Notes under the pieces: model-generated
Told to the model about the DNA's origin: nothing
The model's database searches: none
Seen by the model: the letters and a program-made list of their open reading frames with translations, nothing else
Part shown: in pieces, positions 18,367 to 27,184 of the stretch
How positions within the stretch are numbered: position 1 is the stretch's first letter
Layout of the letters: each line of letters begins with the position of its first letter
NCBI GenBank assembly: GCA_025560025.1
Contig: CP048485.1
Span: 992,001-1,056,000 of the forward strand
DNA length: 64,000 nt
From: Agrobacterium tumefaciens
GTDB lineage: Bacteria; Pseudomonadota; Alphaproteobacteria; Rhizobiales; Rhizobiaceae
Direction: 5' to 3'
Position numbers and translations under genes: made by a program

Positions 18367-18864
18367 ATGTTTTTCATCCGCACGGCAAGCCAGCGCGATA
18401 TCGAACCCGTCCGGGTGCTGCTCGCCACGACATGGCATGCGACCTATGACGCCATCTACGGCGCGGATAAGGTGAATGAGCTGATTGCCGTGTGGCATTC
18501 GCCACAGGCCATGAAGGACCGTATCGAAAAAAAGGGCGGCGAGTTTCTGGTGGCCGATGACGGCAAGCGGATTGGCGGCATGGCCTATGGCTCCATGTCC
18601 ACCAAGATGGCGAAGACGGCCCTGTTGCACCAGCTCTATGTGGCGCCCGACCTCCAGCGGCAGGGCGTCGGCCGCGATCTCTTCGCCGAACTCGAAACCT
18701 GCTTTCCGGATGCGGAAATCATGCGTCTTGAAGTCGAGCCTAAAAATACTGTCGCAATCGCCTTTTATGAACGCGTCGGATTTGTCGAGGTCGACCGAAT
18801 CGAGCGCATGGCGGGCATCGAGGGTCTGCCCGGCATCGTTATGGAAAAGAGCCTGACCCGATGA
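18367..18864 (+). CDS. GNAT-family acetyltransferase
   Basis: 165 residues. FFIRTASQRDIEPVRVLLATTWHATYDAIYGADKVNEL is a typical N-terminus, and LLHQLYVAPDLQRQGVGRDLFAELE is the acetyl-CoA loop (Q-R-Q-G-V-G), followed by MRLEVEPKNTVAIAFYERVGF. The substrate cannot be predicted. Its stop overlaps the start of the next acetyltransferase by four bases (ATGA), so the two are translationally coupled. The gene follows a palindromic element after gatB. Confidence 0.9.
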   Translation: MFFIRTASQRDIEPVRVLLATTWHATYDAIYGADKVNELIAVWHSPQAMKDRIEKKGGEFLVADDGKRIGGMAYGSMSTKMAKTALLHQLYVAPDLQRQGVGRDLFAELETCFPDAEIMRLEVEPKNTVAIAFYERVGFVEVDRIERMAGIEGLPGIVMEKSLTR

Positions 18865-19334
18865 ATGAGACACTTCAAAGACTGATCATCCGCACGGCGC
18901 GCGAAGATGATCTTCCCGCACTCGCCGCCATTTTTGCCGCTGACGAGATCGGCGGCCACGGCGATACGGCCGAAGAATCAGCGCAGCCGGACTATCTCGC
19001 CGCTTTCCGCGCCATCGAAGCGTCGCCGAGCGAAACGCTCTATGTGGCGGAACTGGATGGCGAGGTGGTCGGCACCTTCCAGACAGCGATCCTGACCAAA
19101 CTCGTCGGGCGAGGGGCGAAGTCCATGCTGATCGAAGCGGTGCAGACCCGCGCCGACATGCGCGGTCGCGGCATCGGCGCGGTGATGATCAATCATTGCC
19201 TGGAAGAAGCCCGCCGTCAGGGCCTGAACGCTGCGCAGCTGACGTCCAACATGGCGCGGCTGGATGCGCATCGCTTTTATGAGCGGCTGGGTTTCGAGAA
19301 GCGGCATTTAGGCTTCAGGATGAAGCTGAAATAG
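18861..19334 (+). CDS. GNAT-family acetyltransferase, coupled to the preceding one
   Basis: 157 residues. LIIRTAREDDLPALAAIFAADEIGGHGD, then LIEAVQTRADMRGRGIGAVMINHCLEEARRQGLNAAQLTSNMARLDAHRFYERLGFEKRHLGFRMKL. The acetyl-CoA loop is R-G-R-G-I-G. Similar to the group of small GNATs with a TxxHxFYxxxGF end. The ATGA overlap with the preceding gene suggests one transcript. Sequence similarity to its partner is low, so a recent duplication is not obvious. Confidence 0.9.
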   Translation: MNETLQRLIIRTAREDDLPALAAIFAADEIGGHGDTAEESAQPDYLAAFRAIEASPSETLYVAELDGEVVGTFQTAILTKLVGRGAKSMLIEAVQTRADMRGRGIGAVMINHCLEEARRQGLNAAQLTSNMARLDAHRFYERLGFEKRHLGFRMKLK

Positions 19335-19443
19335 CGCGGATATATCTCGAAATGCTGGACAATTGCCGTGAGGGGCGGCATAAGCATGTCTTGTGCCGTG
19401 CACGGAAAATCGCTGCGGCGCATTCAAGCCCGAGGAACGTAGA

Positions 19444-19842
19444 ATGAAGACTCTCCTGACGCAAATCTTCACCTGGTGGAACGGCCAGACGATCGGAACG
19501 CGGTTTCATACCTGGCGTTTCGGCAAGAAGGTAGGACAGGACGAGTTGGGCAATACCTATTACGAAGGCGGCACAACCTCCTGGGGCATGCCGCGCCGCT
19601 GGGTGATCTATAACGGTTATGCCGAAGCGTCGGCCATTCCGCCCGGCTGGCATGGCTGGATGCATTACCGCACCGACGTGCCGCCGAGCCAGGAAAGCTA
19701 CGTTGCGCGCGACTGGCAGAAGCCGCATCAGCCGAACCTCACCGGTTCGTCCAAGGCCTACCGCCCTCAGGGATCGTTGGCCGTGGCTGGCGAGCGTCCG
19801 CGCGTGACCGGCGACTACGATGCCTGGACACCCGGCAACTAA
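19444..19842 (+). CDS. NADH:ubiquinone oxidoreductase subunit NDUFA12 (B17.2-like)
   Basis: 132 residues, matching the supernumerary complex I subunit shared by alphaproteobacteria and mitochondria. Diagnostic segments are WNGQTIGTRFHTWRFGKKVGQDELGNTYYEG, PRRWVIYNGYAEASAIPPGWHGWMHYRTDVPP and PHQPNLTGSSKAYRP. The protein binds the peripheral arm of complex I near the quinone module. It is encoded outside any nuo cluster, as usual in this class. GAGGAACGTAGA precedes ATG 19,444. A GC-rich hairpin follows the stop. Confidence 0.95.
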   Translation: MKTLLTQIFTWWNGQTIGTRFHTWRFGKKVGQDELGNTYYEGGTTSWGMPRRWVIYNGYAEASAIPPGWHGWMHYRTDVPPSQESYVARDWQKPHQPNLTGSSKAYRPQGSLAVAGERPRVTGDYDAWTPGN

Positions 19843-19854
19843 GCATCTTGTGAT

Positions 19855-19880
19855 GCGCGGTGTTGTGCAAAACACCGCGC
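19855..19880. terminator. Hairpin after the NDUFA12 gene
   Basis: GCGCGGTGTT (19855-19864) and AACACCGCGC (19871-19880) form a perfect 10-bp stem with a 6-base loop, inside outer GATGC/GCATC arms. No real T-run follows, so it may end transcripts weakly or protect a 3' end. Confidence 0.5.
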
Positions 19881-19974
19881 TTGCATCCGGCCTCACCGGT
19901 TTTTGCCACATTCCGCCCTTAGGCGTTGATCCGGTCGGCAGTTCGACACAGGCAAATATTTGGAGACATATCGT

Positions 19975-20412
19975 ATGAGGAAAATCACGCGGGATCGTTC
20001 TTTGCGTGCGCTGACAGTCTCGCTGTTTGCAGCGGTCTCTGCTGTCATCCTCATTTCGCCCGTCTCCGCCGCCCGTCTCGAAAACCGCGTGGCGGTGTTT
20101 TCCGGCATCGACAAGATCACCGGCCGCATCACGTCCTTCGATGTCTATATCGATGAGACCGTGCAGTTCGGCGCGCTTCAGGTGACGCCGAAAGTCTGTT
20201 ATTCCCGAGACCAGACCGAAACCCAGAAGATCGACGCCTTCATCGAGGTGGATGAAATCACCCTCGATCGCAAGATCAAGCGGATTTTCACGGGCTGGAT
20301 GTTCGCCGACAGCCCCGGCCTCAACGCCGTGGAACACCCGATCTACGACGTGTGGCTGACTGGCTGCAAGCAGGAATCGGACGTTCCCGCTCCCTCAACG
20401 GCAAGCAAATAA
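19975..20412 (+). CDS. DUF2155 exported protein
   Basis: 145 residues from ATG 19,975, with GGAG about 9 bp upstream. A signal peptide is clear (basic MRKITRDR, hydrophobic ALTVSLFAAVSAVILI, cut near SPVSA-A). The mature part RLENRVAVFSGIDKITGRITSFDVYIDETVQFGALQVTPKVCYSRDQTETQ ... IKRIFTGWMFADSPGLNAVEHPIYDVWLTGCK is the DUF2155 domain, found across alphaproteobacteria and often next to aat or accBC as here. Two cysteines could form a disulfide. Role in the periplasm unknown. Confidence 0.88.
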   Translation: MRKITRDRSLRALTVSLFAAVSAVILISPVSAARLENRVAVFSGIDKITGRITSFDVYIDETVQFGALQVTPKVCYSRDQTETQKIDAFIEVDEITLDRKIKRIFTGWMFADSPGLNAVEHPIYDVWLTGCKQESDVPAPSTASK

Positions 20413-20427
20413 CCTAACGTAAAGTCT

Positions 20428-21042
20428 TCAGAATTGCAGGCTGGGCCGGTTGACGGCAAGGTCGAGCATTTTCGCATAATCCTGCTTCGGCACGTCGATT
20501 GCGCCGAATGTCTTGAGATGCTCTGTCGTGAATTGCGTATCGAGCAGTACGAAGCCGCTCGCTCTCAGCCGCTCCACCAGATGTACAAGGCAGATCTTCG
20601 ATGCATTGGTGCGGCGGGAAAACATGCTTTCGCCGAAGAAGGCAGCGCCCAGCGAGACACCGTAGAGCCCACCGACAAGTTCCTTGCCTTCCCACGCCTC
20701 GACGCTGTGGGCATGGCCGATCTGGTGCAGCTCGGTATAAAGCTTGCGAATGGTGGTGTTGATCCAGGTGCTCGGCCTGTCCGGCGCTTCCGCTGCACAT
20801 CCGGCCATCACCGCTTCGAAGGCGGTGTTGAAGCGTATCTCGAACGGCTTCTTGCGCATCGCCTTGGCGAGGCTTTTGGAAATGTGAAAATCATTGAGCG
20901 GGATGATGCCCCGCATTTCCGGCTCGACCCAGAAAAGCTCGGGATCATCAGCCGAATCGGCCATGGGAAACAGGCCGGCGGAATAGGCGCGCAGCAGGAT
21001 ATCGACCGTTATGTCGTTATTTCTGCTGCGCCGCCCAGCCAT
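20428..21042 (-). CDS. aat: Leucyl/phenylalanyl-tRNA-protein transferase
   Basis: 204 residues. Attaches Leu or Phe to proteins with N-terminal Arg or Lys, making N-degrons recognised by ClpS. The motifs [98 protein letters not shown] and [21 protein letters not shown] are those of Aat. It begins 6 bp after accC ends on the same strand. clpS and clpA, the downstream part of the pathway, lie 39 kb away in this window. Confidence 0.97.
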   Translation of the reverse strand: MAGRRSRNNDITVDILLRAYSAGLFPMADSADDPELFWVEPEMRGIIPLNDFHISKSLAKAMRKKPFEIRFNTAFEAVMAGCAAEAPDRPSTWINTTIRKLYTELHQIGHAHSVEAWEGKELVGGLYGVSLGAAFFGESMFSRRTNASKICLVHLVERLRASGFVLLDTQFTTEHLKTFGAIDVPKQDYAKMLDLAVNRPSLQF

Positions 21043-21048
21043 ATCGTC

Positions 21049-22395
21049 TTAGTGAGACGCGTCACCGGCCAGATATTTTTCCAGCCAGTGAATATCGTAA
21101 TCGCCGTTCAGAATATCCTCATTCTGGAGAAGATCCTGGAAAAGCGGCAGCGTGGTCTTGATGCCGTCGACGACGAATTCGTCGAGCGCCCGACGCAGGC
21201 GGCGGATGCATTCGTCACGGTCGCGGCCGTGGACGATCAGCTTGCCGATCATGCTGTCGTAATAGGGCGGGATCTTGTAGCCCTGATAGGCGCCCGAATC
21301 GACGCGCACGCCAAGGCCGCCCGGCGTGTGGAAATAGGTCAGCGTGCCCGGGGAGGGAACGAAGGTGCGCGGGTCTTCGGCATTGATACGGCATTCGATG
21401 GCATGGCCATGGAATTCGATATCCGCCTGCGTGACCGACAGGCCCTGGCCCGAAGCGACCCTGATCTGTTCCTGCACGAGATCCATGCCGGTGATGGCTT
21501 CCGTCACCGGATGCTCCACCTGCAGACGGGTGTTCATTTCGATGAAATAGAACTCGCCGTTTTCATAGAGGAACTCGATGGTACCGGCGCCGCGATATTT
21601 CAGCTTGCGCATGGCGCTCGCGCAGATCTCGCCGATCTTCATGCGCTGTTCGACTGTCAGTGCCGGCGAATTGGCTTCTTCCAGCACCTTCTGGTGACGG
21701 CGCTGGAGCGAGCAATCGCGTTCGCCGAGGTGAACGGCATTGCCTTCGCCATCGCCGAAAACCTGCACTTCGATATGGCGCGGTTTACCGAGGTATTTTT
21801 CCATGTAGACGGCGTCGTTGCCGAAGGCGGCCGCCGCTTCGGAGCGGGCCGTCGCAACGGCCTCTTCCAGATCGGCTTCGGTCTTCGCCACCTTCATGCC
21901 GCGACCACCGCCGCCCGCCGTCGCCTTGATGAGGACCGGGAAACCGATCGTCCGGGCGATTTCGAGCGCGTTTTCAGGCTTCACTTCGCCATCGGAACCC
22001 GGAACCACGGGAATGCCGAGTTCCTGCGCCGTCTGCTTGGCGGTGATCTTGTCGCCCATGATGCGGATATGTTCGGCGGTCGGTCCGATGAAGGTGATGC
22101 CGTGCGCGTCGAGAATATCGGCGAACTTGGCATTTTCCGACAAGAAGCCGTAACCGGGGTGAACGGCGTCCGCACCGGTGATTTCGCAGGCCGCAACGAT
22201 CTGGTGGATGTTGAGGTAGCTGTCACGCGAGGGCGGCGGGCCGATGCACACGCTTTCGTCGGCAAGGCGCACATGCATGGCGTCCGCGTCGGCCGTGGAA
22301 TGCACGGCCACCGTCGGAATGCCAAGCTCCTTGGCGGCGCGCAGGACACGTAGCGCGATCTCGCCGCGGTTGGCTATGAGGATCTTCGAAACCAT
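21049..22395 (-). CDS. accC: Acetyl-CoA carboxylase, biotin carboxylase subunit
   Basis: 448 residues. ATP-grasp enzyme that carboxylates biotin on AccB with bicarbonate and ATP, the first step of fatty acid synthesis. Visible: [38 protein letters not shown], the ATP-binding loop [54 protein letters not shown], and catalytic [16 protein letters not shown]. It is 12 bp downstream of accB. Part of the leftward aroQ-accB-accC-aat run. Confidence 0.98.
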   Translation of the reverse strand: MVSKILIANRGEIALRVLRAAKELGIPTVAVHSTADADAMHVRLADESVCIGPPPSRDSYLNIHQIVAACEITGADAVHPGYGFLSENAKFADILDAHGITFIGPTAEHIRIMGDKITAKQTAQELGIPVVPGSDGEVKPENALEIARTIGFPVLIKATAGGGGRGMKVAKTEADLEEAVATARSEAAAAFGNDAVYMEKYLGKPRHIEVQVFGDGEGNAVHLGERDCSLQRRHQKVLEEANSPALTVEQRMKIGEICASAMRKLKYRGAGTIEFLYENGEFYFIEMNTRLQVEHPVTEAITGMDLVQEQIRVASGQGLSVTQADIEFHGHAIECRINAEDPRTFVPSPGTLTYFHTPGGLGVRVDSGAYQGYKIPPYYDSMIGKLIVHGRDRDECIRRLRRALDEFVVDGIKTTLPLFQDLLQNEDILNGDYDIHWLEKYLAGDASH

Positions 22396-22407
22396 GCTGA
22401 ACCGCCT

Positions 22408-22896
22408 TTATTCGATGACCACGAGGGCTTCGCCATACTCCACGGGCTGAGCGTCGTTGACGACGATTTCCACGACCTTGCCGGACTTGGGAGCCGGGAT
22501 CTGGTTCATGGTCTTCATGGCTTCGACGATGAGGATGGTCTGGCCTTCCTTGACGGTTGCACCCACTTCGATGAAGGGACGTGCGCCCGGGGCAGGCGAC
22601 AGATAGACCGTACCGACCATCGGCGAGGACACGGTGTTGGCCGGGTTGCGGGCAGGCGCTGCGGAGGCAGCAGGCGCTGCAGGTGCGGCAACTGTCGGAG
22701 CAGCAGCGGGCGCTGCTGCCGGTACTGCGTAGGGGGCGGGCGCCGCGGCATAGACCGTGGCGGGAGGAGCGGCGCGCGAAACGCGGATGCGCAGGTCGTC
22801 CTGCTCCACTTCGATTTCCGAAAGGTCGGTATCATTGAGGATATTCGCGAGCTCGCGGATCAGTTCCTTGTCGATACCCTGTTTCTTTTCAGACAT
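22408..22896 (-). CDS. accB: Biotin carboxyl carrier protein of acetyl-CoA carboxylase
   Basis: 162 residues. The N-terminal part ([32 protein letters not shown]) is followed by a flexible Ala/Pro-rich linker (about residues 45-85) and the biotinyl domain ([53 protein letters not shown]). The biotin lysine is in EAMKTMN. The last strand reads GEALVVIE. Immediately upstream of accC. Confidence 0.98.
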   Translation of the reverse strand: MSEKKQGIDKELIRELANILNDTDLSEIEVEQDDLRIRVSRAAPPATVYAAAPAPYAVPAAAPAAAPTVAAPAAPAASAAPARNPANTVSSPMVGTVYLSPAPGARPFIEVGATVKEGQTILIVEAMKTMNQIPAPKSGKVVEIVVNDAQPVEYGEALVVIE

Positions 22897-22921
22897 GACA
22901 AACCCTATTCTTTGTTTCTTT

Positions 22922-23359
22922 TTATGCCGTGATGTTCTTCAGCGCGTGAAGCGCCATGATGTATCCATATGGTCCGAAACCGCAGACCATGCCCTTCGCC
23001 GCCGGTGATACCATCGATTTGTGACGGAACTCCTCGCGGGCGTGGATGTTGGAAATGTGCACTTCCACGACGGGCGTGGAAATCGCGCGAATGGCGTCGT
23101 GCAGGGCGATGGAAGTGTGGCTGTAGGCGCCGGGATTGATGACGACGCCCACCGCCCGTTCACCCGCCTCATGCAACCAGTCCACGAGCACACCTTCGTG
23201 GTTGGACTGGCGGAATTCCACTGCGAAACCGAGATCGGCACCGGCTTGAAGGCAATCATTCTCGATGTCCTTCAGCGTCTTGCCACCATAGATACCCGGT
23301 TCCCTTTTTCCCAGCATGTTGAGATTGGGGCCGTTGATGACGATGATGATGTTGCTCAT
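22922..23359 (-). CDS. aroQ: 3-dehydroquinate dehydratase, type II
   Basis: 145 residues. Third step of the shikimate pathway, dehydroquinate to dehydroshikimate. The type II signature [18 protein letters not shown] (with the lid arginine and catalytic tyrosine), the [17 protein letters not shown] strand, [16 protein letters not shown] and [17 protein letters not shown] are all present. Located 25 bp upstream of accB on the same strand. A hairpin terminator separates it from dsbA. Confidence 0.98.
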   Translation of the reverse strand: MSNIIIVINGPNLNMLGKREPGIYGGKTLKDIENDCLQAGADLGFAVEFRQSNHEGVLVDWLHEAGERAVGVVINPGAYSHTSIALHDAIRAISTPVVEVHISNIHAREEFRHKSMVSPAAKGMVCGFGPYGYIMALHALKNITA

Positions 23360-23412
23360 TCAAGTTTCCATAAGAAAATCAGCGACAGCTATAGACTGCG
23401 CAGCCGCCAAGG

Positions 23413-23479
23413 AAAAGCCCCCGCAAGCCGGAAAGCGCCGGCTTGCCCGGCATCTCACAGGGAATGCAGGGGCTTTTTT
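23413..23479. terminator. Large nested hairpin terminator after dsbA
   Basis: Outer arms AAAAGCCCCCGCA (23413-23425) and TGCAGGGGCTTTTTT (23465-23479) enclose an inner CAAGCCGG/CCGGCTTG stem. T-runs occur on both strands, so it can stop leftward dsbA transcripts just before aroQ. Confidence 0.75.
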
Positions 23480-23484
23480 GGAAA

Positions 23485-24252
23485 TCAGGAGCAGGTGGCT
23501 TTGCCACAGCTGCGCATATTGGCGATTTTTTCCTTCAGCGGGTCCGCGCCGACGGCGCCGAAAACCGCCTCGTCGCCGACAATATAGGAGGGGGTGCCGG
23601 TGATGCCGAGGCTGGTTGCCAGCTTGTAAGTCTCCTGCACCTGCTCGTCATTGGGGTTCTCCGCCATCGATTTGCGGATATCGGCTTCCTTGAGGCCGAG
23701 CGAGGTCGCGACTTCCATGGCGCTGTCCTCATTCGCGCGTCCGCGGCCGCCGAGCAAAGTGCGCTGGAATTCGGGGTACTTGGCCGGTGCAAGCAGCTTC
23801 ACGGCGTTGGAAACGCGGTGCGCGGCAACCGATTCCGGTCCGAGGATCGGGAATTCCTTGAGGACGACGCGCACCTTCTTGTCGCTCTTCAGGATATTGT
23901 CCATGTCGCCCATGGCGCGTTTGCAATAACCGCAATTGTAATCGAAGAACTCGACCAGCGTGACGTCGCCATCCGGGTTGCCGAGCGCCAGATCGAATTT
24001 CGATTCGAAGATGGCCTTCTTGTTGTCGGCGACGGCTTCCGCCGCCTTGGCATTGCGCGCCGCATATTGCTTGCGCTCAAGCGCATCCTGAACCTCGAGC
24101 ATGATTTCCGGGTTCTCGATCAGATATTGCTTGATGAACTCGCCCATTTCCTTCTTCTGCTGCTCGTCGAGCGCATGGGCGGGCAGGGAGGCGAATACCG
24201 TCGAAAGGGCCGTCACGCTGGCGAGAAGGGTGGAACGGAGAAAATGCGCCAT
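23485..24252 (-). CDS. DsbA-family periplasmic thiol:disulfide protein
   Basis: 255 residues from ATG 24,252, selected because GAGG lies 6 bp before it, while the upstream ATG 24,264 has no ribosome site. Signal peptide MAHFLRSTLLASVTALSTVFASLPAHA, cut before LDEQQ. Then a helical segment with EIMLEVQDALERKQYAARNAKAAEA, and the thioredoxin-fold core VTLVEFFDYNCGYCKRAMGDM with a C-G-Y-C active site, ending with the cis-Pro loop GITGTPSYIVGDEAV. This layout (N-terminal extension plus DsbA_2/ScsC-like core) is common in alphaproteobacteria. Oxidase versus isomerase role is not settled by sequence. Confidence 0.9.
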   Translation of the reverse strand: MAHFLRSTLLASVTALSTVFASLPAHALDEQQKKEMGEFIKQYLIENPEIMLEVQDALERKQYAARNAKAAEAVADNKKAIFESKFDLALGNPDGDVTLVEFFDYNCGYCKRAMGDMDNILKSDKKVRVVLKEFPILGPESVAAHRVSNAVKLLAPAKYPEFQRTLLGGRGRANEDSAMEVATSLGLKEADIRKSMAENPNDEQVQETYKLATSLGITGTPSYIVGDEAVFGAVGADPLKEKIANMRSCGKATCS

Positions 24253-24419
24253 ATCGGTCCTCATTCTGTTCGGCCGAAGCCTCTTGAAATCTTATGAAGG
24301 CAATTACCTTACTTTAAGCCAAATGCCATACGGCAAAAATACTTGTCCGCATTATGATCTCATGATTGTGAAGATTGTGATTCTGCGGCAAGTCTCTGAA
24401 ATACGGTTCAGGAAAGAGC

Positions 24420-25583
24420 ATGCCCTTGATTACGATGTCGAAGCGGAGCGCAGTCGAACCCTTTCACGCCATGGATATTCTGGCGGAAGCGAACAGGCGC
24501 AGGCAGGCGGGCCGCCCCGTCATTTCCATGGCGGTCGGTCAGCCCTCGCATCCCGCGCCGAAAGCCTCGCTTGCGGCGGCGGAGGCCGCGCTGAAACACG
24601 GGCGCATCGGTTACACAGACGCACTGGGTCTGCGCGAGCTGCGCGAGGCGATTGCCGGCCATTACCGGCTGCGCCACCAGGTCGCCATCGATCCGGCCCG
24701 CATCGCCGTGACCACGGGCTCATCTGCCGCCTTTAATCTCGCTTTCCTCAGCCTTTTCGATGCGGGCGACCATGTTGCCATCGCAAGACCCGGCTATCCG
24801 GCCTATCGCAATATTCTGAAGGCGCTCGGCCTCAATGTCGTGGAAGTGCCGGTCACCGCCGAAACCGGTTATACGCTGACGCCGGCAAGTCTGGAGCGGG
24901 CGGAAACGAAAGCCGGCTGCAAGCTGAAGGGCGTGCTTCTGGCAAGCCCGGCCAATCCGACCGGCACGGTTACCGGCCGCGAGGCGCTGAAGCGGCTGGC
25001 AAGCTATTGCGAAAGCCGCGACATGGCTTTCATTTCCGATGAGATCTATCACGGCCTTACCTTTGTCGGCGAAGAGACGAGCGCGCTCGAAATCACCGAC
25101 AATGCCGTGATCATCAATTCCTTCTCGAAATATTATTGCATGACCGGTTGGCGCATCGGCTGGATGGTCCTGCCGGAAAATCTGGTCAGGCCGGTCGAGT
25201 GCCTGGCGCAGAGCCTTTATATTTCACCGCCCGAGCTGTCACAGCTGGCGGCGACGGCGGCCTTTTCGGCAGCGGAGGAACTGGATGTTTACCGGGAAAG
25301 CTATCGCACCAACCGCGATTTCCTGATGGCGCGCCTGCCGGAAATCGGCCTGCCGCTGGCATCCCCGATGGATGGTGCTTTTTACGCCTATGTCGATACC
25401 AGCCGTTTTTCCAATGACAGCATGGATTTTGCCAAGCGCATGCTGGCGGAGATCGATGTGGCAGCGACGCCCGGCATGGATTTCGATCCCGAGGAAGGCC
25501 ACAGGGCGCTGCGCATTTCCTATGCGGGTTCCGTGTCGGATATAGCCGAGGCTGTGGGACGTATTGCCGGCTGGCTGAAATAA
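24420..25583 (+). CDS. PLP-dependent class I/II aminotransferase
   Basis: 387 residues of the fold-type I aspartate aminotransferase family. Key features: SMAVGQPSHPAP near the N-terminus, GLRELREAIAGHY, TTGSSAAFNLAFLSLFDAGDHVAIARPGYPAYRNI, SPANPTGTV, FISDEIYHGLTF, and the PLP lysine in INSFSKYYCMTGWRIGW. The C-terminal arginine is in ALRISYAGS. The best guess is a general amino acid or aspartate-type aminotransferase; substrate not determinable. Divergent from dsbA. Confidence 0.92.
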   Translation: MPLITMSKRSAVEPFHAMDILAEANRRRQAGRPVISMAVGQPSHPAPKASLAAAEAALKHGRIGYTDALGLRELREAIAGHYRLRHQVAIDPARIAVTTGSSAAFNLAFLSLFDAGDHVAIARPGYPAYRNILKALGLNVVEVPVTAETGYTLTPASLERAETKAGCKLKGVLLASPANPTGTVTGREALKRLASYCESRDMAFISDEIYHGLTFVGEETSALEITDNAVIINSFSKYYCMTGWRIGWMVLPENLVRPVECLAQSLYISPPELSQLAATAAFSAAEELDVYRESYRTNRDFLMARLPEIGLPLASPMDGAFYAYVDTSRFSNDSMDFAKRMLAEIDVAATPGMDFDPEEGHRALRISYAGSVSDIAEAVGRIAGWLK

Positions 25584-25612
25584 GCCGTCGGCTCTCCTGT
25601 TCACATAAAGGA

Positions 25613-26296
25613 TCAGGCGGGTGCGCAGCTGAAAGTGCTGTTAAACGCCTTTTCGCCCTTGGCAGTGAAGGTCAGCACACGGCCGTTTCCGCGCCGCAGC
25701 CAGTCGCGCTGCTGCATCGCCTCAAGCAGCGATGCGCCAAGCCCGCCGCCGAGATGATGGCGGCGTTCGCTCCAGTCCAGGCAATGCAGGCAGATCGGGC
25801 GTCGGGCTTTTTCGAGCGGCGAAAGGTCGATGCCGAAGCTTGAGAAGAAATTACGCCCGCTCTCCGTCAGGGAAGGGTCGTCGCCTGACGTCACGAGCCC
25901 TTTTGCGGTGATGGCGGCAAGCAGCGCCACGCCGCTCTCCCCGGCCAGATGATCGTAGCAGATGCGCGCTTCCCGCAGCGCCTTGTCCTTCGGTCCCGTG
26001 CGGACGCGGACTGCGCCCGTGCGCTGGGCAAGACCCATAAGCGCTTCCAGAACATGCGCCACATCCTCGTCGGAAAGACGGAAATAGCGGTGACGCCCCT
26101 GTTTTTCCGCTTTCAGGAGTTGCGCCTCGGAGAGCTTCGACAGATGCCCGCTGGCGGTCTGCAAGGTCACGCCGGCGGCTTCGGCAAGCTCGCTTGCGGT
26201 CAGTGCACGTCCGTCCATCAGCGCCGTCAGGATGTTGGCGCGGGCAGGGTCGCCGATCAGCGCGGCGACATTGGCGATCAGGGGTCCGTCTTTCAT
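25613..26296 (-). CDS. ArsR-family winged-helix regulator
   Basis: 227 residues from ATG 26,296. The HTH is at the N-terminus (LIANVAALIGDPARANILTALMDGRALTASELAEAAGVTLQTASGHLSKLSEAQLLKAEKQGRHRYFRLSDEDVAHVLEAL), and the long C-terminus (residues about 105-227) contains ICLHCLDWSERRHHLGGGLGASLL, a His/Cys-containing segment seen in a large ArsR subgroup. An in-frame TTG 30 bp upstream is possible but less likely. A perfect 8-bp inverted repeat overlaps its start codon, suggesting autoregulation together with the divergent NIPSNAP gene. Inducer unknown. Confidence 0.9.
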   Translation of the reverse strand: MKDGPLIANVAALIGDPARANILTALMDGRALTASELAEAAGVTLQTASGHLSKLSEAQLLKAEKQGRHRYFRLSDEDVAHVLEALMGLAQRTGAVRVRTGPKDKALREARICYDHLAGESGVALLAAITAKGLVTSGDDPSLTESGRNFFSSFGIDLSPLEKARRPICLHCLDWSERRHHLGGGLGASLLEAMQQRDWLRRGNGRVLTFTAKGEKAFNSTFSCAPA

Positions 26297-26318
26297 GCTT
26301 CGATGGTAACCGAAGCAT
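26295..26318. promoter_or_regulatory. Probable ArsR operator in the divergent promoter
   Basis: ATGCTTCG (26295-26302) and CGAAGCAT (26311-26318) are perfect 8-bp inverted arms with an 8-bp spacer, a size fitting ArsR-family operators. It covers the regulator's start codon and lies 53 bp before the NIPSNAP gene. Binding is inferred. Confidence 0.6.
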
Positions 26319-26370
26319 TGATGCAAGGCAATGGCGTAAAAGAAAGAGGTAAACCACGAGGAGACAAACG

Positions 26371-26697
26371 ATGCTGACCTGTTTCATCCGCTACGAGATC
26401 GATCCTTTCAAGGTCGACGCCTTCGAACGATATGCCCGCACATGGGGTGAGGCGATACCGCGCTGCGGGGCCGATCTGATCGGTTATTATGCGCCGAAGG
26501 AGGGATCGAGCACGATTGCCTACGGTGTCTACAACATCGAAAATCTTGCCGCCTACGAAGCTTACAGGGCAAGGCTCGCCGTCGATCCTGCGGGGCGGGA
26601 AAATTACGAATTCGCCCGCCGCGAACAGTTCATTCGCCGCGAGGACCGGCTTTTCCTGCGTCTCGCCTCCGCTCCGCACGCCGGAGGCGGACAATGA
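26371..26697 (+). CDS. NIPSNAP-family protein
   Basis: 108 residues. MLTCFIRYEIDPFKVDAFERYARTWGEAIPRCGADLIGYYAPKEGSSTIAYGVYNIENLAAYEAYRARLAVDP is the dimeric alpha/beta-barrel NIPSNAP pattern; EFARREQFIRREDRLFLRL closes the fold. ACGAGGAGACAAACG precedes ATG. The stop overlaps the next start by four bases. Family members are of unclear function. Its position, divergent from the ArsR gene with a shared palindrome, marks it as a probable target of that regulator. Confidence 0.9.
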   Translation: MLTCFIRYEIDPFKVDAFERYARTWGEAIPRCGADLIGYYAPKEGSSTIAYGVYNIENLAAYEAYRARLAVDPAGRENYEFARREQFIRREDRLFLRLASAPHAGGGQ

Positions 26698-27053
26698 TCG
26701 CCGTCATCTTCGAGGTCTGGCCGGCTGAAGGCGAGAAGCAGCATTATCTCGACATCGCGGCAGGCCTGCGGGCTGAACTGGAAACCATCGACGGTTTCCT
26801 GTCCGTCGAGCGGTTTCAAAGCATCGGCAATCCTGACAAGATGCTGTCTCTGTCCTTTTTCCGGGATGAAGAGGCGGTGAGGGCATGGCGCAACACCATG
26901 CTGCATCGCGCCGCGCAGTCGCTGGGCCGGTCCGGTGTTTTTTCCGATTACCGGCTGCGTATCGCGCAGGTGATCCGCGACTATGGCCTGGAGGAACGGG
27001 AGGAAGCGCCAGTCGACAGCCGGAAAGCCCATCCGGCAGAGGGAACAGCTTAG
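26694..27053 (+). CDS. Antibiotic biosynthesis monooxygenase (ABM) domain protein
   Basis: 119 residues. VIFEVWPAEGEKQHYLDIAAGLRAELETIDGFLSVERFQSIGNPDKMLSLSFFRDEEAVRAWRN is the ABM ferredoxin-like fold, which also occurs in heme-degrading and quinol monooxygenases. A C-terminal extension (GLEEREEAPVDSRKAHPAEG) is disordered-looking. Translationally coupled to the NIPSNAP gene by ATGA overlap, so the two related dimeric alpha/beta-barrel proteins may form one functional unit under ArsR control. Substrate unknown. Confidence 0.88.
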   Translation: MIAVIFEVWPAEGEKQHYLDIAAGLRAELETIDGFLSVERFQSIGNPDKMLSLSFFRDEEAVRAWRNTMLHRAAQSLGRSGVFSDYRLRIAQVIRDYGLEEREEAPVDSRKAHPAEGTA

Positions 27054-27184
27054 GCTGATGTCTCCAGCATCAGTTTTTCTGCATGCCGCTGCAAGGCTTT
27101 CTGGTTCGAACTCGCCTTTGAAACCCGTTATAGATGGGCCAATGTGGTGTGCGACACCCGTCGGATTGGACAAGGAGAAAAGCG

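Noticed and set aside
18367..19334. Toxin-antitoxin pair of the two coupled GNAT genes
   Set aside because: Both are simple acetyltransferases without the DUF1778/RHH antitoxin partner of GNAT toxins.
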